Below, piece by piece: positions 37,713-49,727 of a DNA stretch of 64,000 nt. The position numbers and the translations under genes were made by a program. The DNA comes from Kaistia defluvii (GTDB lineage: Bacteria > Pseudomonadota > Alphaproteobacteria > Rhizobiales > Kaistiaceae). Position 1 is the stretch's first letter. Each line of letters begins with the position of its first letter. The notes under the pieces are model-generated. The model was not told where the DNA came from. It searched no databases and was given only the letters and a program-made list of their open reading frames with translations. The DNA is taken from NCBI RefSeq assembly GCF_040548815.1, contig NZ_JBEPSM010000001.1, positions 1,612,001-1,676,000 on the forward strand, read 5' to 3'.

Positions 37713-38246
37713 TTACTTCTTCTTGCCTTCCTTGCGGAAGATCGTTTCGGTGGCGTACTTGACGCCCTTGCCCTTGTAAGGCTCGGGGCTGCGATATTCG
37801 CGAATCTCGGCCGCGACCTGGCCGACGCGCTGCTTGTCCATACCCGAAACGATGATCTCGACCGGGCGCGGCGTCACAATCGTGATGCCTTCCGGGATCG
37901 CATAGACCACGTCGTGGCTGTAGCCAAGAGCGAGCTGCAGGTTCGAGCCCTGAACGGCAGCGCGGTAACCCACGCCGTTGATCTCGAGCTTCTTGGTGAA
38001 GCCCTCGGTCACGCCCTTCATCAGATTCGAAATCATCGTACGCGACATACCCCAAGCGGCGCGAGCCGGCTTGCTGTCGTCACGCGGGGCGACCTGAACG
38101 CCCGCTTCCGTCAGTTCAACTTCGACGTGCTCCGTGAAGTCGAAGGACATTTCGCCCTTCGGACCCTTCACAGAAACCGTCTGGCCGTTGATCGTAGCCG
38201 TTACGCCCTTGGGCACCGCTACCGGCTTCTTACCAATACGAGACAT
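37713..38246 (-). CDS. rplF: 50S ribosomal protein L6
   Basis: A 177-residue two-domain protein at the factor-binding side of the 50[30 protein letters not shown] and [28 protein letters not shown] are typical, and [11 protein letters not shown] near the end is the 23S-binding tail. The ATG at 38246 matches the family; the frame upstream to 38321 has no homology. Confidence 0.98.
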   Translation of the reverse strand: MSRIGKKPVAVPKGVTATINGQTVSVKGPKGEMSFDFTEHVEVELTEAGVQVAPRDDSKPARAAWGMSRTMISNLMKGVTEGFTKKLEINGVGYRAAVQGSNLQLALGYSHDVVYAIPEGITIVTPRPVEIIVSGMDKQRVGQVAAEIREYRSPEPYKGKGVKYATETIFRKEGKKK

Positions 38247-38286
38247 CAGACAAATCCGTCCGGTTCGTGTTTCGCCATCAACCAGA

Positions 38287-38685
38287 TCAGAATACCTGGC
38301 AAAGAACCTCGCCGCCGACATTCTGGTCGCGGGCGTCCGTATCCGACATCACGCCCTTCGGCGTGGAGAGGATGGACACGCCGAGACCATTCTTGACCTG
38401 CGGAATGTTCTTGACCGAGGCATAGACCCGGCGACCCGGCTTCGAGACACGCTCGATTGTGCGGATCACAGGCTCGCCATCATAATACTTCAGTTCGATC
38501 TCGATCACCGGGCGGCCATCGCCGCTATCCACCGACGCAAAGCCACGAATGTAGCCTTCCGACTGCAGCACTCCGAGAACGTTCTCGCGCAGCTTGGAAG
38601 CGGGAGTCGAAACCTTCGACATCCGGCGCATCTGAGCATTGCGGATACGGGTGAGCATATCACCCAGAGGATCGGTCATTGTCAT
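38287..38685 (-). CDS. rpsH: 30S ribosomal protein S8
   Basis: A 132-residue central 16S rRNA binder and, in E. coli, the translational repressor of the spc operon. It starts [20 protein letters not shown] and ends [17 protein letters not shown], both canonical. AAGGAG lies 9 bases before the ATG at 38685; a second ATG at 38679 is also in frame. Whether autogenous spc repression is kept cannot be read here. Confidence 0.97.
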   Translation of the reverse strand: MTMTDPLGDMLTRIRNAQMRRMSKVSTPASKLRENVLGVLQSEGYIRGFASVDSGDGRPVIEIELKYYDGEPVIRTIERVSKPGRRVYASVKNIPQVKNGLGVSILSTPKGVMSDTDARDQNVGGEVLCQVF

Positions 38686-38698
38686 CGGACCGTGCTCC

Positions 38699-39004
38699 TT
38701 ACCAGCTCGACTTGACGAGGCCCGGGATCAACCCCAGCGACCCGAGTTCGCGCAATGCAATACGCGACATCATCAGCTTGCGATAGACACCGCGCGGGCG
38801 GCCCGTCACTTCGCAACGATTACGGATGCGCGTCTCGGACGCGTTCCGCGGCAGCTCTGCGAGCTTGAGGCGCGCCTGGAAGCGTTCCTCGAGCGACAGG
38901 CTCTCGTCATTGGCCACAGCCTTCAGGCGATCGCGCTTGGGAGCATACTGCTTCGCAAGCTTGCGGCGCCGGTTGTTCTTCTCGATCGAGCTTTTCTTAG
39001 CCAT
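38699..39004 (-). CDS. rpsN: 30S ribosomal protein S14 (zinc-free type)
   Basis: A 101-residue S14. It has a single cysteine and no paired CxxC motifs, so it is the long zinc-independent form typical of proteobacteria. [36 protein letters not shown] is the conserved C-terminal half. Confidence 0.97.
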   Translation of the reverse strand: MAKKSSIEKNNRRRKLAKQYAPKRDRLKAVANDESLSLEERFQARLKLAELPRNASETRIRNRCEVTGRPRGVYRKLMMSRIALRELGSLGLIPGLVKSSW

Positions 39005-39034
39005 CGATAATCCCTCGTCCTATCCCGGCACCGG

Positions 39035-39592
39035 TTACTGGCGGAACGGGAAGTTCATCGCCTTCAGAAGGGCGCGAGCTTCCTCGTCAGTCTTGGCCGT
39101 GGTGCAGACGATCACGTCCATTCCCCAGACCTGATCAATCTTGTCGTAATTGATCTCCGGGAAAATCAGGTGTTCCTTGATGCCCATGGCGAAGTTGCCA
39201 CGACCGTCGAAGCTCTTCGGATTGAGCCCGCGGAAGTCGCGAACGCGCGGCAGCGCGATCGTGACCAGGCGGTCCAGGAATTCATACATCCGCGACTTGC
39301 GCAGCGTTACCTTGCCACCGATCGGCATGTGCTCGCGCAGCTTGAAAGTCGCGATGGACTTCGAGGCCTTGGTCACAGCGGGCTTCTGACCGGCGATGAG
39401 CGCCAGATCGCCAAGGGCCGTACCGACCTTCTTGGAATCATTGACGGCTTCGCCGATGCCCATGTTCAGGACGATCTTCTCGAGACGAGGAACCTGCATC
39501 GGGTTCTTGTACCCGAATTCCTCGACGAGCTTCGCCCGAACTTCGTCTTCATAAAACTTCTTGAGCCGCGGCTCGTAAGCTGCCTCAGCCAT
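39035..39592 (-). CDS. rplE: 50S ribosomal protein L5
   Basis: A 185-residue protein that binds 5S rRNA and contacts the P-site t[45 protein letters not shown] and [31 protein letters not shown] are standard. It overlaps the rplX stop by 8 bp, indicating translational coupling. Confidence 0.98.
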   Translation of the reverse strand: MAEAAYEPRLKKFYEDEVRAKLVEEFGYKNPMQVPRLEKIVLNMGIGEAVNDSKKVGTALGDLALIAGQKPAVTKASKSIATFKLREHMPIGGKVTLRKSRMYEFLDRLVTIALPRVRDFRGLNPKSFDGRGNFAMGIKEHLIFPEINYDKIDQVWGMDVIVCTTAKTDEEARALLKAMNFPFRQ

Positions 39593-39902
39593 CGATCACA
39601 TCTCCCGAACGCTTTGCGACGCGTTGCTTGCGCCCGTCTTCGGTCACTTTAAAGCCGACGCGGGTCGGCTTGCCGTCCTTGGGGTCCGCCAGCGCGACGT
39701 TCGACAGATGGATCGTGAGCTCCTTGGCAACAATGCCGCCCTGCTCGCTAGCCGTCTGCTTCTGGTGCTTGCGCGCGACGTTCACACCACGCACGACGGC
39801 GCGGTCTTCGGTCGGGATCACGCGGAGCACTTCGCCCGACTTGCCCTTGTCCTTACCCGTGAGGACGACGACGTTGTCGCCCTTCTTGATCTTAGCAGCC
39901 AT
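39585..39902 (-). CDS. rplX: 50S ribosomal protein L24
   Basis: A 105-residue assembly initiator of the 50S subunit. [27 protein letters not shown] is the KOW RNA-binding start. Start: the ATG at 39902, sharing its A with the rplN stop (TGATG), has GGAGG about 7 bases upstream. A GTG one codon earlier is less well placed. Confidence 0.97.
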   Translation of the reverse strand: MAAKIKKGDNVVVLTGKDKGKSGEVLRVIPTEDRAVVRGVNVARKHQKQTASEQGGIVAKELTIHLSNVALADPKDGKPTRVGFKVTEDGRKQRVAKRSGDVIDG

Positions 39903-40270
39903 CACAGCACCTCCGGCGCGAGCGAGATGATCTTCATGTGGTTCTTCGCGCGAAGCTCACGCGGAACCGGTCCGAAGATACGAGTCCCGATCGGCTCCTT
40001 CTGGTTGTTGATCAGAACCGCCGCATTCTTGTCGAAACGGATGACACTGCCATCCGCGCGACGGATATCCTTAGCTGTGCGAACGACGACCGCCTTCATG
40101 ACGTCGCCCTTCTTCACGCGACCACGCGGGATCGCCTCCTTGATCGACACGACGATGATGTCGCCGACCGAGGCGTACTTCCGCTTGGAACCGCCGAGAA
40201 CCTTGATGCACATCACACGACGAGCGCCGGAATTATCCGCCACGTCGAGGTTAGTCTGCATCTGAATCAT
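39902..40270 (-). CDS. rplN: 50S ribosomal protein L14
   Basis: A 122-residue protein at the subunit interface. [40 protein letters not shown] and [19 protein letters not shown] are near-invariant. It is followed by rplX with one shared base. Confidence 0.99.
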   Translation of the reverse strand: MIQMQTNLDVADNSGARRVMCIKVLGGSKRKYASVGDIIVVSIKEAIPRGRVKKGDVMKAVVVRTAKDIRRADGSVIRFDKNAAVLINNQKEPIGTRIFGPVPRELRAKNHMKIISLAPEVL

Positions 40271-40340
40271 GACTGGCCGCCTACTTTTCTGGTCGCCACC
40301 GATCCAAAGGGATCAGCAGCAACGAACCTTATCCAGTGCC

Positions 40341-40586
40341 TTACTTATCGCCCGACTGCTCGGAGATAACGACCCAGCGCTTATTCTTCGAGATCGGCGC
40401 AGTCTCTTGGATCGAGACGATATCGCCAATCTTGTGAACATTGCCCTCGTCATGGGCATGATACTTCTTCGTCCGCCGCACGGTCTTCTTCATGACCGGG
40501 TGCGTGAAGCGCCGCTCGACGAGAACGACGACAGTCTTGTCGGTCTTGTCGCTGACGACGCTGCCCTGCAGAACGCGTTTCGGCAT
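40341..40586 (-). CDS. rpsQ: 30S ribosomal protein S17
   Basis: An 81-residue 16S rRNA-binding OB-fold protein. [21 protein letters not shown] and [21 protein letters not shown] are canonical. GAGGAGGCGACA precedes the ATG at 40586; the frame upstream (to 40673) overlaps rpmC and is not family-like. It lies 10 bp after rpmC. Confidence 0.97.
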   Translation of the reverse strand: MPKRVLQGSVVSDKTDKTVVVLVERRFTHPVMKKTVRRTKKYHAHDEGNVHKIGDIVSIQETAPISKNKRWVVISEQSGDK

Positions 40587-40596
40587 TGTCGCCTCC

Positions 40597-40797
40597 TCAG
40601 CGCTTGTCCGCCGCGCTCTTCTGCGCAGCGATGGTCTTGATCCTGGCGATGTCGCGGCGAACCTGCCGGACACGCGCCGTGTTTTCGAGCTGTCCGGTAG
40701 CCCGCTGAAAGCGCAGGTTGAACTGCTCCTTCTTCAGGTTCCCGAGCTCGGTATCGAGCTGATCGGCGGTCTGCAGCCGAACGTCTTTCGCCTTCAT
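40597..40797 (-). CDS. rpmC: 50S ribosomal protein L29
   Basis: A 66-residue helical hairpin protein at the exit tunnel. [55 protein letters not shown] in segments is the family pattern. It lies between rplP and rpsQ. Confidence 0.97.
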   Translation of the reverse strand: MKAKDVRLQTADQLDTELGNLKKEQFNLRFQRATGQLENTARVRQVRRDIARIKTIAAQKSAADKR

Positions 40798-40822
40798 GGC
40801 AGTATCCTCGTCCGTTCGCCGA

Positions 40823-41236
40823 TCAATCGGCGATGCGCTGTACGAAGCGCGTCTTGATCGGGAGCTTCGCCGCGCCGAGGCGGAGCGCCTCGCGGGCAGT
40901 CTCCTCGTCGACACCGTCGATCTCAAACATGATCCGACCAGGCTTGACGCGGGAGGCCCAGAATTCCGGCGCTCCCTTGCCCTTACCCATTCGGACTTCG
41001 GTCGGCTTCGACGTGACGGGCACATCCGGGAAAATCCGGATCCACACTCGACCGGCACGCTTCATAGCACGTGTAATCGCACGGCGGGCCGCTTCGATCT
41101 GTCGCGCTGTTACGCGTTCCGGCTCGAGGGCCTTGAGGCCGAACCCGCCAAAGTTCAGATCCGTACCACCCTTGGCAACGCCATGGATACGGCCCTTGAA
41201 CTGCTTGCGGAACTTGGTGCGCTTCGGTTGCAGCAT
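40823..41236 (-). CDS. rplP: 50S ribosomal protein L16
   Basis: A 137-residue protein near the A-site tRNA elbow. [67 protein letters not shown] and the acidic/basic tail are standard. It sits 31 bp after rpsC. Confidence 0.98.
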   Translation of the reverse strand: MLQPKRTKFRKQFKGRIHGVAKGGTDLNFGGFGLKALEPERVTARQIEAARRAITRAMKRAGRVWIRIFPDVPVTSKPTEVRMGKGKGAPEFWASRVKPGRIMFEIDGVDEETAREALRLGAAKLPIKTRFVQRIAD

Positions 41237-41267
41237 TTCTGTTCTCTCTCGCCCTCAGGTCGACCGA

Positions 41268-41978
41268 TTAGGCCGCGGAGTCGCGACGACGAGTATTCGA
41301 GCCCTGCTCGTTACCCTCAGTCTGGCGACGCTCGGAAGCCATCGGATCGTGCTCGAGGATCTCACCCTTGAAGATCCACACCTTGATGCCGCACGTGCCA
41401 TAGGCCGTGTGCGCCGTCGCGGTGCCATAGTCAATGTCTGCGCGCAGCGTATGCAGCGGAACGCGACCTTCGCGGTACCATTCCAGACGCGCGATTTCCG
41501 CGCCGCCAAGACGGCCGCCGGCGTTGATGCGGATGCCCTGGGCACCCAGACGCATCGCCGACTGCACGGCACGCTTCATCGCGCGGCGGAACGCAACGCG
41601 GCGCTCCAGCTGCTGTGCGATCGAGGCAGCCACCAGGGTCGAGTCGATTTCCGGCTTGCGCACTTCGACGATATTGAGATGCACTTCGCTGTCGGTCAGC
41701 TTGCCGACCAGCTTGCGAAGCTTCTCGATATCGGCACCCTTCTTGCCGATGACGATACCCGGACGAGCCGAGTAAATCGTCACGCGGCACTTACGGTGCG
41801 GGCGCTCGATCACGATCTTGGAGACCGCGGCCTGCTTCAGCTCGACCATGAGCTTTTCGCGGATCCGCATGTCCTCATGAAGCAGCTTGCCGTATTCGCC
41901 CTTGTTGGCGAACCAGCGGCTGTCCCACGTCCGGTTGATACCGAGGCGGAGGCCAATCGGATTGACTTTCTGGCCCAT
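41268..41978 (-). CDS. rpsC: 30S ribosomal protein S3
   Basis: A 236-residue head protein lining the mRNA entry, with helicase role. [24 protein letters not shown] and the KH motif [16 protein letters not shown] are conserved; [17 protein letters not shown] [32 protein letters not shown] follows. Its ATG shares the last base with the rplV stop (TAATG). Confidence 0.98.
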   Translation of the reverse strand: MGQKVNPIGLRLGINRTWDSRWFANKGEYGKLLHEDMRIREKLMVELKQAAVSKIVIERPHRKCRVTIYSARPGIVIGKKGADIEKLRKLVGKLTDSEVHLNIVEVRKPEIDSTLVAASIAQQLERRVAFRRAMKRAVQSAMRLGAQGIRINAGGRLGGAEIARLEWYREGRVPLHTLRADIDYGTATAHTAYGTCGIKVWIFKGEILEHDPMASERRQTEGNEQGSNTRRRDSAA

Positions 41979-42358
41979 TATGCAGCCTCCTCGGTTTCAC
42001 GCACCACAATGGTGAGGTGCGAAAACGGCTTCTCGATCCGGCCGACACGACCGCGAGCCCGCGGCGTCCAGCGCTTCATGACCAGGGCCTTGCCGACAAA
42101 CGCTTCGGCAACGACCAGCGAATCAACGTCGAGATCGTGATTGTTCTCGGCGTTTGCGATCGCTGATTCCAGCGTCTTTTTGACGTCCAGTGCGATCCGC
42201 TTGTTCGAGAAGGTCAGATCGGCCAGAGCCGCGCTTGCCTTCTTGCCCCGGATCAGCTGGGCGACGAGATTGAGCTTGCGCGGAGAGACACGGATCATCC
42301 GCGTGATGGCGCGGGCCTCGGTGTCTTTCAGCGCGCGTTCGCGCTTCGGCTTGCCCAT
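41978..42358 (-). CDS. rplV: 50S ribosomal protein L22
   Basis: A 126-residue protein whose loop lines the exit tunnel; mutations there give macrolide resistance. Core motifs [24 protein letters not shown] and [25 protein letters not shown] match the family. The ATG at 42358 lies 1 bp after the rpsS stop. The open frame upstream overlaps rpsS and was rejected. Confidence 0.97.
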   Translation of the reverse strand: MGKPKRERALKDTEARAITRMIRVSPRKLNLVAQLIRGKKASAALADLTFSNKRIALDVKKTLESAIANAENNHDLDVDSLVVAEAFVGKALVMKRWTPRARGRVGRIEKPFSHLTIVVRETEEAA

Positions 42359-42359
42359 G

Positions 42360-42638
42360 TTACTTCCTCTTCGCCTTCTTGTCGGCCGTGTGACCATAGT
42401 AGGTCCGGCTCGGCGAGAACTCGCCGAACTTGTGGCCAACCATGTCCTCGTTGACGATGACCGGAACGTGCTTCTGGCCGTTATAGACGCCAAACGTCAA
42501 GCCCACAAACTGGGGCAGGATCGTGGAGCGACGGCTCCAGATCTTGATAACCTCGCCACGACCCGAAGAGCGGCTCTTCTCTGCCTTGCGCAGGAGATAA
42601 CCGTCGACGAACGGGCCTTTCCAAATAGAACGAGCCAC
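42360..42638 (-). CDS. rpsS: 30S ribosomal protein S19
   Basis: A 92-residue head protein that pairs with S13. [25 protein letters not shown] and [45 protein letters not shown] in segments are near-invariant. It lies between rplB and rplV. Confidence 0.98.
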   Translation of the reverse strand: MARSIWKGPFVDGYLLRKAEKSRSSGRGEVIKIWSRRSTILPQFVGLTFGVYNGQKHVPVIVNEDMVGHKFGEFSPSRTYYGHTADKKAKRK

Positions 42639-42652
42639 GGACAGCCTCTCTC

Positions 42653-43489
42653 TTACTTGCTCTTGCGCAGATGACGGCTGCGCGCGATGAACTTGTCGGT
42701 CGACTTATTATTGCGGGTCTTCTTGCCCTTGGTCGGCTTGCCCCAGGGCGTAACCGGATGACGGCCACCCGAGGTACGGCCTTCACCACCGCCGTGCGGA
42801 TGGTCGACCGGGTTCATGGCGACACCGCGCACGCTCGGACGCTTGCCAAGCCAACGATTACGACCGGCCTTGCCGAGCGAGATGTTGGAATGGTCAGGGT
42901 TCGAAACCGCGCCGATCGTGGCCATGCAGGTCTGGTGAACCAGGCGCTGCTCACCCGAATTCAGGCGAAGAATGGCCATGCCCGCGTCGCGACCAACATA
43001 CTGTGCATAAGCACCGGCCGAACGTGCGATCTGACCGCCCTTGCCGGGCTTCATCTCGACATTGTGCACGATCGTGCCGACCGGCATCGCGCCGAGCGGC
43101 ATGGCGTTGCCGGGCTTCACGTCGGCCTGGGCCGATGCAATGACCTTGTCGCCAACGGCCAGGCGCTGCGGCGCCAGGATGTAGCTCAGCTCACCGTCTT
43201 CATACTTGATGAGGGCGATGAAGGCCGTACGGTTCGGATCGTACTCGATCCGCTCGACGACGGCCGGAATGTCGCGCTTGTTCCGCTTGAAATCGATCAG
43301 GCGGTAGGTGCGCTTGTGGCCACCGCCACGGCCATAGGCCGTGACGCGTCCGAGATTGTTGCGACCGCCGCTCTGGCGGAGACCAACCGTCAGGCCCTTG
43401 ACGGGCTTGCCGGCGTAGAGCTCCGAGCGATCGACGAGAACGAGCTGGCGCTGTCCCGGCGTTGTCGGCTTGTAGTGCTTGAGAGCCAT
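42653..43489 (-). CDS. rplB: 50S ribosomal protein L2
   Basis: A 278-residue primary 23S rRNA binder close to the peptidyl transferase centre. [21 protein letters not shown] begins it. [25 protein letters not shown] is represented here by [31 protein letters not shown], whose histidine is important for activity. Full length. Confidence 0.99.
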   Translation of the reverse strand: MALKHYKPTTPGQRQLVLVDRSELYAGKPVKGLTVGLRQSGGRNNLGRVTAYGRGGGHKRTYRLIDFKRNKRDIPAVVERIEYDPNRTAFIALIKYEDGELSYILAPQRLAVGDKVIASAQADVKPGNAMPLGAMPVGTIVHNVEMKPGKGGQIARSAGAYAQYVGRDAGMAILRLNSGEQRLVHQTCMATIGAVSNPDHSNISLGKAGRNRWLGKRPSVRGVAMNPVDHPHGGGEGRTSGGRHPVTPWGKPTKGKKTRNNKSTDKFIARSRHLRKSK

Positions 43490-43512
43490 GGCTTCAGCCT
43501 ATTTTCTTCGCG

Positions 43513-43806
43513 TCAGAGACCGGTAGAAACGTCGATCGACTGACCTTCAGCCAGCGTCACGATCGCCTTCTTGACGTCGCTCTGCTTGCCCACGATACCG
43601 CGGAAGCGCTTCACCTTGCCCTTGCGGACCAGGGTGTTGACGCCCGTGACCTTAACCTTGAACAGCGCTTCGACAGCCGCCTTGATTTCGGGCTTCGTCG
43701 CGGTCTTCAGAACGTTGAAGACGACCTTGCTCTGTTCGGTGGCAATGGTCGACTTCTCGCTCAGCACCGGGCTGCGGATGATGTCGTAATGCGACAGATT
43801 GCTCAT
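43513..43806 (-). CDS. rplW: 50S ribosomal protein L23
   Basis: A 97-residue exit-tunnel protein that docks trigger factor and [28 protein letters not shown] and [20 protein letters not shown] are canonical. It overlaps rplD by 4 bp. Confidence 0.98.
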   Translation of the reverse strand: MSNLSHYDIIRSPVLSEKSTIATEQSKVVFNVLKTATKPEIKAAVEALFKVKVTGVNTLVRKGKVKRFRGIVGKQSDVKKAIVTLAEGQSIDVSTGL

Positions 43807-44423
43807 TTGAACCGCTCCTGCAGCGCTTCGACCGCAGCCTTGGTCAGCACGAGCTTCTCGCGGCGCAGAATGTCGTACACGTTGATGCCCTGCACCGGCA
43901 GAACGTCGATGTGCGGCACGTTCCGGGTAGCGAGCCCGAAATTCTCATTGACCGACGCGCCGTCGATGATCAGCGCATTGGCCCAACCCAGCTTGGCGAG
44001 GTTCTCGCGAACCGCCTTCGTCTTCGGCGCATCGATGGCGATGTCCGAGACGATGACCAGGTTGTCGCCCCGGGCCTTGGCCGAGAGCGCATGCTTCAGA
44101 GCAAGCTGGCGGAACTTCTTGGTCAGGTCATGCGCATGGCTGCGCACCACCGGACCGAAGGCCTTGCCGCCGCCGCGGAACTGCGGCGCAGTCTTGGCAC
44201 CGTGGCGAGCGCCGCCGGTACCCTTCTGCTTGTACATCTTCTTGGTCGTGCCGGAGACTTCCGAGCGACCCTTCGACTTGTGGGTGCCAGCCTGGCGCTT
44301 GGCCAGCTGCCACCGCACCATGCGGTGCAGGATGTCGCCGCGCGGCTCGAGACCGAAGATCTCGTCCGAGAGCGAAATTTCGCCCGCTGCCGTGCCGTCG
44401 AGCTTGGTGACCTTAATATCCAT
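43803..44423 (-). CDS. rplD: 50S ribosomal protein L4
   Basis: A 206-residue protein whose loop reaches the exit tunnel; in E. coli it represses the S10 operon. [41 protein letters not shown] and [26 protein letters not shown] sequence are canonical. Two adjacent ATGs (44426 and 44423) overlap the rplC TGA; the second gives the family start and has better spacing from GGAGG. Confidence 0.97.
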   Translation of the reverse strand: MDIKVTKLDGTAAGEISLSDEIFGLEPRGDILHRMVRWQLAKRQAGTHKSKGRSEVSGTTKKMYKQKGTGGARHGAKTAPQFRGGGKAFGPVVRSHAHDLTKKFRQLALKHALSAKARGDNLVIVSDIAIDAPKTKAVRENLAKLGWANALIIDGASVNENFGLATRNVPHIDVLPVQGINVYDILRREKLVLTKAAVEALQERFK

Positions 44424-45142
44424 CATTCGGCCTCCTTCGCTTCGACCGCAACTTCAGCCGCCGCGCCGTTCTTCCGGATTGCGCCGGGAACCGGAGCATC
44501 CTTGGGAAGTGCGCGCTTGACCGCATCGCGAACCTCGATCCAGCCGCCCTTGGCGCCGGGAACGGCACCCTCGACCATGATCAGGCCGCGCTCGACATCC
44601 GTGCGAACGACCTTGAGGTTCTGAGTGGTCACGCGGACATCGCCCATGTGACCAGCCATCTTCTTGTTCTTGAACACCTTGCCCGGGTCCTGGCGCTGGC
44701 CAGTCGAACCGTGCACACGATGCGATACCGAGTTACCGTGTGTCGCGCGGCCACCACTGAAGTTGTGGCGCTTCATGACACCGGCAAAACCCTTACCGAT
44801 CGAGGTGCCGCTAACGTCGACGAACTGTCCGACGACGAAATGCTCGGCGGTGAGCTCGGCACCAACCTCGATGAGGTTGTCCGGGGTCACACGGAACTCC
44901 GTGACCTTGCGCTTTGGCTCGACCTCTGCCTTGGCGAAATGACCACGCTCAGCCTTGGGCGTGTTCTTCACCTTGGCGAGACCGCTTCCAAGCTGGACCG
45001 CGGTGTAACCGTTCTTATCTTCCGTCCGATGAGCGACAACCTGACAGTTGTCCAGCTTCAGCACCGTTACCGGCACCTGCTCGCCTGCATCCGTATAGAT
45101 GCGGGTCATGCCCACCTTCTGTGCGATCAATCCAGAGCGCAT
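44423..45142 (-). CDS. rplC: 50S ribosomal protein L3
   Basis: A 239-residue 23S rRNA-binding protein near the peptidyl transferase centre. [29 protein letters not shown] opens it, and [47 protein letters not shown] is the core loop. The ATG at 45142 is family-like. A charged C-terminal tail ([10 protein letters not shown]) extends beyond the E. coli protein. Confidence 0.98.
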   Translation of the reverse strand: MRSGLIAQKVGMTRIYTDAGEQVPVTVLKLDNCQVVAHRTEDKNGYTAVQLGSGLAKVKNTPKAERGHFAKAEVEPKRKVTEFRVTPDNLIEVGAELTAEHFVVGQFVDVSGTSIGKGFAGVMKRHNFSGGRATHGNSVSHRVHGSTGQRQDPGKVFKNKKMAGHMGDVRVTTQNLKVVRTDVERGLIMVEGAVPGAKGGWIEVRDAVKRALPKDAPVPGAIRKNGAAAEVAVEAKEAE

Positions 45143-45158
45143 TCTATCCTCGCTCGCC

Positions 45159-45467
45159 TCAGAGCTTAATTTCGACGTCCACACCGGCCGCCAGGTCGAG
45201 CTTCATAAGCGCGTCCACGGTCTGCGGTGTGGGGTCGACGATGTCGAGAAGACGCTTATGCGTCCGCATCTCGAACTGCTCACGGCTTTTTTTGTCGATA
45301 TGCGGCGACCGGTTCACGGTGAACTTCTCAATTTGCGTGGGAAGTGGCACCGGGCCTACTACGCGGGCACCAGTACGCTTTGCCGTGTTCACGATCTCTC
45401 GCGTGGATGCATCGAGAATCCGATGATCGAACGCTTTGAGCCGGATCCGGATATTCTGACCGTTCAT
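45159..45467 (-). CDS. rpsJ: 30S ribosomal protein S10
   Basis: A 102-residue head protein, also known as NusE for its role in antitermination. [22 protein letters not shown] and [36 protein letters not shown] in segments are canonical. It follows tuf after 61 bp, and no long S10 leader is present here, unlike E. coli. Confidence 0.98.
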   Translation of the reverse strand: MNGQNIRIRLKAFDHRILDASTREIVNTAKRTGARVVGPVPLPTQIEKFTVNRSPHIDKKSREQFEMRTHKRLLDIVDPTPQTVDALMKLDLAAGVDVEIKL

Positions 45468-45528
45468 CGATTTCTGTCCTCAGGTGACATGGGCACACGA
45501 CACCGCCGTGTGCCCGGTCCGGCCGACC

Positions 45529-46719
45529 TTACTTAATGATGCTGGCGACGACGCCGGCGCCGACGGTACGACCGCCTTCACGGATGGCGAAACGCAGCTT
45601 CTCTTCCATGGCGATCGGCACGATCAGCTCGACATCCACCGAGATGTTGTCGCCCGGCATCACCATCTCGACGCCTTCCGGCAGCGTAACCACGCCCGTC
45701 ACGTCGGTCGTGCGGAAGTAGAACTGCGGACGGTAGTTGGTGAAGAACGGCGTGTGACGGCCACCCTCTTCCTTGGTCAGGATGTAGGCCTCGGCCTTGA
45801 ACACCGTATGCGGCGTCACGGAACCGGGCTTGCAGAGAACCTGACCGCGCTCGACGCCTTCACGGTCGATACCGCGAAGCAGAGCACCGATGTTGTCGCC
45901 AGCCTGGCCCTGATCGAGCAGCTTGCGGAACATCTCGACGCCGGTGCAGGTCGACTTGACGGTCGGACGGATGCCGACGATCTCGATTTCCTCACCGACC
46001 TTGACGATGCCGCGCTCGACGCGACCGGTCACGACCGTGCCGCGGCCCGAGATCGAGAACACGTCTTCGATCGGCATCAGGAACGGCAGGTCAACCGGAC
46101 GCTCCGGCTGCGGGATGTAGGTGTCGACGGCGGTCATCAGCTCGAGGATCGCGTCCTCGCCCAGCTTGGCGTCGCCATCATTGAGCGCGACAACGGCCGA
46201 ACCCTTGATGATCGGAATGTCGTCGCCCGGGAAGTCGTAGGACGACAGCAGTTCACGAACTTCGAGCTCGACGAGCTCCAGGAGCTCCGGATCGTCGACC
46301 AGGTCGCACTTGTTCAGGAACACGACGAGGGCGGGAACGCCGACCTGACGGGCGAGCAGGATGTGCTCGCGGGTCTGGGGCATCGGGCCGTCGGCGGCCG
46401 AGCAAACCAGGATCGCGCCGTCCATCTGGGCTGCGCCGGTGATCATGTTCTTCACATAATCGGCGTGGCCGGGGCAATCGACGTGAGCGTAGTGACGGTT
46501 GGCCGTCTCGTACTCGACATGTGCGGTCGAAATCGTGATGCCGCGAGCGCGCTCTTCGGGGGCGGCGTCGATCTGGTCGTACGCCTTGAACGTCGCACCA
46601 CCGGTCTTCGCCAGCACCTTGGTGATGGCCGCGGTCAGCGAGGTCTTGCCGTGGTCAACATGGCCGATCGTGCCAATGTTGCAATGCGGCTTATTGCGTT
46701 GGAATTTTTCTTTTGCCAT
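45529..46719 (-). CDS. tuf: Elongation factor Tu
   Basis: A 396-residue GTPase that brings aminoacyl-tRNA to the ribosome. G1 is GHVDHGKTS, the switch segment is [15 protein letters not shown]3 is [10 protein letters not shown]4 is NKCD, G5 is GSAVVAL. Domains 2 and 3 are complete, ending [11 protein letters not shown]. It lies between fusA and rpsJ. Many alphaproteobacteria carry a second tuf near secE/nusG; that would lie outside this window. Confidence 0.99.
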   Translation of the reverse strand: MAKEKFQRNKPHCNIGTIGHVDHGKTSLTAAITKVLAKTGGATFKAYDQIDAAPEERARGITISTAHVEYETANRHYAHVDCPGHADYVKNMITGAAQMDGAILVCSAADGPMPQTREHILLARQVGVPALVVFLNKCDLVDDPELLELVELEVRELLSSYDFPGDDIPIIKGSAVVALNDGDAKLGEDAILELMTAVDTYIPQPERPVDLPFLMPIEDVFSISGRGTVVTGRVERGIVKVGEEIEIVGIRPTVKSTCTGVEMFRKLLDQGQAGDNIGALLRGIDREGVERGQVLCKPGSVTPHTVFKAEAYILTKEEGGRHTPFFTNYRPQFYFRTTDVTGVVTLPEGVEMVMPGDNISVDVELIVPIAMEEKLRFAIREGGRTVGAGVVASIIK

Positions 46720-46770
46720 CGGACTTCTCCGTCTCGTCTATCAGCAGGTTCAGTTTCGCGTCGTAAAGGT

Positions 46771-48846
46771 CTAGGCGTACTTCGCCTGGACCTCCTGAGC
46801 GACGGCCTGCGGGACCTGCTCATAATGATCAAACTGCATCGTGTAGCTCGCGCGGCCCTGGCTCATGGAACGCAGGTTGTTCACGTAAGAGAACATGTTG
46901 GCGAGCGGGACGAAGGCCGTGATGACATTTGCGTTGCCGCGCATGTCCTGGCCCTGGATCTGGCCACGGCGCGAATTCAGATCGCCGATAACCGAACCCA
47001 CATATTCTTCCGGCGAAACGACTTCGACCTTCATGACGGGCTCGAGGAGGGCCGGATTGGCCTTCAGGAGACCTTCGCGAAGAGCCGCACGGGACGCGAT
47101 TTCAAACGCGATCGCCGAGGAGTCGACTTCGTGATAGGCGCCGTCGATCAGCGAGACCTTGACGTCCACGACCGGGAAGCCCGCGATCGGGCCGGAGGTC
47201 ATGACCGAGTTCAGGCCCTTTTCGACGCCGGGGACGTATTCCTTCGGAACAACGCCGCCGATGATCTTGTTTTCGAAGCTGTAACCGGCACCGATCTCGC
47301 TCGGCTCGATGACGAACTTGACGCGGGCGAACTGGCCCGTACCGCCGGTCTGCTTCTTGTGGGTGTAGTCGATTTCCGTCTTCTTGCGGATGGTCTCTCG
47401 ATAAGCCACCTGCGGAGCGCCGACATTCACGTTGATGTTGTACGGCGCACGACGAAGGATATCGATCTTGATGTCGAGGTGAAGCTCGCCCATCCCCTTG
47501 ATGATAGTCTGGCCGGACTCGCTGTCCGTCGAGACGCGGAAGGACGGATCCTCGGAAGCGAGCTTCTGCAGCGCAGTGCCCAGCTTCTCCTGGTCGGCCT
47601 TCGAAGCCACTTCCACCGACATTTCGATGACCGGCTCGGGGAACTCCATCTTCTCCAGGATGATCGGAGAAGCGGGGTCGCAGAGCGTGTCGCCGGTGCG
47701 GCTTTCCTTCAGACCAACGAGAGCGATGATGTCGCCGGCATAAGCCACGTCGATATCTTCACGCGAATTGGCATGCATCGCGACCATGCGGCCGATACGC
47801 TCTTTCTTCTCCTTGGTGGAGTTGAGGAGCGTGGTGCCCTTGTTCAGGACGCCGGAATAGATGCGGGCGAAGGTCAGGATGCCGAACGGGTCTTCAATGA
47901 TCTTGAAGGCCAGCATGGCAAGCGGCTCGTCGTCGGTCGAATGACGCTCGACTTCCAGCTCGGTCTTGACGTCGATGCCCTTGGTCGGCGGCACATCGAC
48001 CGGCGACGGGAGGTAATCGACAACCGCGTCGAGCAGCGTCTGAACGCCCTTGTTCTTGAAGGACGAACCGCAAAGAACCGGGAACCAGTTCGAATGCAGC
48101 ACGGCCTTGCGGATCAGCGACTTGAGGGTCGCCAGGTCCGGCTCGTTGCCTTCGAGGTAGGCTTCCATAGCGGCATCGTCGAGCTCGACGGCAGCTTCGA
48201 TCAGATTGGCGCGAGCGGCCTGGGCCTTCTCGAGCAGATCCGCCGGGATCTCGACTTCGTCATACATCGCGCCGAGGCTTTCGTCATTCCAGACGGCGGC
48301 CTTCATGGTCACGAGGTTGATGATGCCCTTGAACTCGTTCTCGGCGCCGATCGGCAGCTGGATCGGAACAGGGCGAGCGCCGAGGCGCTGCTTGATGTCC
48401 GCGATGCACATGTCGAAATTGGCGCCGGTCTTGTCCATCTTGTTACAGAAGACAATGCGCGGAACGTGGTACTTGTCGCCCTGACGCCAGACGGTTTCCG
48501 TCTGCGGCTCGACGCCCTGGTTGGAGTCGAGAACGCAAACGGCGCCGTCGAGCACACGCAGCGAACGCTCGACTTCGATCGTGAAGTCAACGTGGCCGGG
48601 GGTGTCGATGATGTTCAGGCGCTTGCCGTTCCAGAACGTCGTGGTCGCGGCAGAGGTAATCGTGATGCCACGCTCCTGCTCCTGCTCCATGTAGTCCATG
48701 GTGGCAGCGCCGTCGTGGACTTCGCCGATCTTATGGCTCTTGCCCGAATAGTACAGAATCCGCTCGGTCGTCGTCGTCTTGCCCGCGTCGATGTGGGCCA
48801 TGATTCCGAAGTTGCGGTAGTCTTCGATCTTATGCGTGCGGGCCAT
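46771..48846 (-). CDS. fusA: Elongation factor G
   Basis: A 691-residue translocase. The P-loop is [13 protein letters not shown], the switch 2 segment [10 protein letters not shown], and NKMDKTGA the G4 motif. Domains II-V are complete ([40 protein letters not shown]). Direct neighbours rpsG and tuf give the classic str order. Confidence 0.99.
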   Translation of the reverse strand: MARTHKIEDYRNFGIMAHIDAGKTTTTERILYYSGKSHKIGEVHDGAATMDYMEQEQERGITITSAATTTFWNGKRLNIIDTPGHVDFTIEVERSLRVLDGAVCVLDSNQGVEPQTETVWRQGDKYHVPRIVFCNKMDKTGANFDMCIADIKQRLGARPVPIQLPIGAENEFKGIINLVTMKAAVWNDESLGAMYDEVEIPADLLEKAQAARANLIEAAVELDDAAMEAYLEGNEPDLATLKSLIRKAVLHSNWFPVLCGSSFKNKGVQTLLDAVVDYLPSPVDVPPTKGIDVKTELEVERHSTDDEPLAMLAFKIIEDPFGILTFARIYSGVLNKGTTLLNSTKEKKERIGRMVAMHANSREDIDVAYAGDIIALVGLKESRTGDTLCDPASPIILEKMEFPEPVIEMSVEVASKADQEKLGTALQKLASEDPSFRVSTDSESGQTIIKGMGELHLDIKIDILRRAPYNINVNVGAPQVAYRETIRKKTEIDYTHKKQTGGTGQFARVKFVIEPSEIGAGYSFENKIIGGVVPKEYVPGVEKGLNSVMTSGPIAGFPVVDVKVSLIDGAYHEVDSSAIAFEIASRAALREGLLKANPALLEPVMKVEVVSPEEYVGSVIGDLNSRRGQIQGQDMRGNANVITAFVPLANMFSYVNNLRSMSQGRASYTMQFDHYEQVPQAVAQEVQAKYA

Positions 48847-48869
48847 AATGGTCTGCCTTTGTCCGATCG

Positions 48870-49340
48870 TTACCAGCGATAGTGCGAGAATGCGCGGTTG
48901 GCTTCAGCCATCCGGTGCGTGTCTTCGCGCTTCTTCACGGCATTGCCGCGGCTGTTCGAGGCGTCCAGCAGCTCGCCGGACAGACGCTCGATCATCGTCT
49001 TCTCGTTGCGGCCACGAGCCGCGGTGAGGAGCCAACGAATGGCGAGAGCCTGGCGACGGTCCGTACGAACCTCGACGGGAACCTGGTAGGTTGCACCACC
49101 GACACGACGCGAACGCACTTCGATGTGCGGAGCGACGTTGTCCAGAGCCTGGCGGAACACCACGACGGGCTCCTGCTTGGTCCGATTCTGGATGATGTCG
49201 AAGGCACCGTAAACGATGCTCTCGGCAACCGACTTCTTGCCGTCATACATGACGGCATTCATGAACTTGGTGACGACGATATCGCCGAACTTGGGGTCCG
49301 GGATGATCTCGCGCTTTTCTGCACTATGGCGACGGGACAT
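48870..49340 (-). CDS. rpsG: 30S ribosomal protein S7
   Basis: A 156-residue head-assembly protein, str-operon repressor in E. coli. [24 protein letters not shown] and [35 protein letters not shown] in segments are standard. It follows rpsL after 15 bp and precedes fusA by 23 bp. Confidence 0.98.
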   Translation of the reverse strand: MSRRHSAEKREIIPDPKFGDIVVTKFMNAVMYDGKKSVAESIVYGAFDIIQNRTKQEPVVVFRQALDNVAPHIEVRSRRVGGATYQVPVEVRTDRRQALAIRWLLTAARGRNEKTMIERLSGELLDASNSRGNAVKKREDTHRMAEANRAFSHYRW

Positions 49341-49355
49341 TGATCCTGTTCCCTA

Positions 49356-49727
49356 TTACTTCGGACGCTTCGCGCCGTACTTGGAACGACGCTGCTTACG
49401 GCCCTTGACACCCTGGGTATCGAGCACGCCGCGCAGGATGTGGTAGCGCACGCCCGGCAGATCCTTGACGCGGCCGCCACGGATCATGACGACAGAGTGC
49501 TCCTGCAGGTTGTGGCCTTCGCCCGGGATGTAGCCAATGACTTCAAAGCCATTGGTCAGGCGAACCTTCGCGACCTTACGAAGGGCCGAGTTCGGCTTCT
49601 TCGGCGTGGTCGTATAGACGCGAGTGCAAACGCCGCGCTTCTGCGGGTTCTCCTGCAGCGCCGGAACCTTGTTCCGCTTCGCCGGCGCTTGACGCGGCTT
49701 GCGGATGAGCTGGTTAATTGTCGGCAT
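49356..49727 (-). CDS. rpsL: 30S ribosomal protein S12
   Basis: A 123-residue decoding-centre protein and streptomycin target. Lys43 ([12 protein letters not shown]) and Lys88 (GRVKDLPG) are both wild type, so no rpsL streptomycin resistance mutation is visible. It is the first gene of the str block. Confidence 0.99.
   Translation of the reverse strand: MPTINQLIRKPRQAPAKRNKVPALQENPQKRGVCTRVYTTTPKKPNSALRKVAKVRLTNGFEVIGYIPGEGHNLQEHSVVMIRGGRVKDLPGVRYHILRGVLDTQGVKGRKQRRSKYGAKRPK

Noticed and set aside
45484..48882. A 1132-codon plus-strand open frame opposite tuf and fusA
   Set aside because: Shadow of the highly biased codons of EF-Tu and EF-G.
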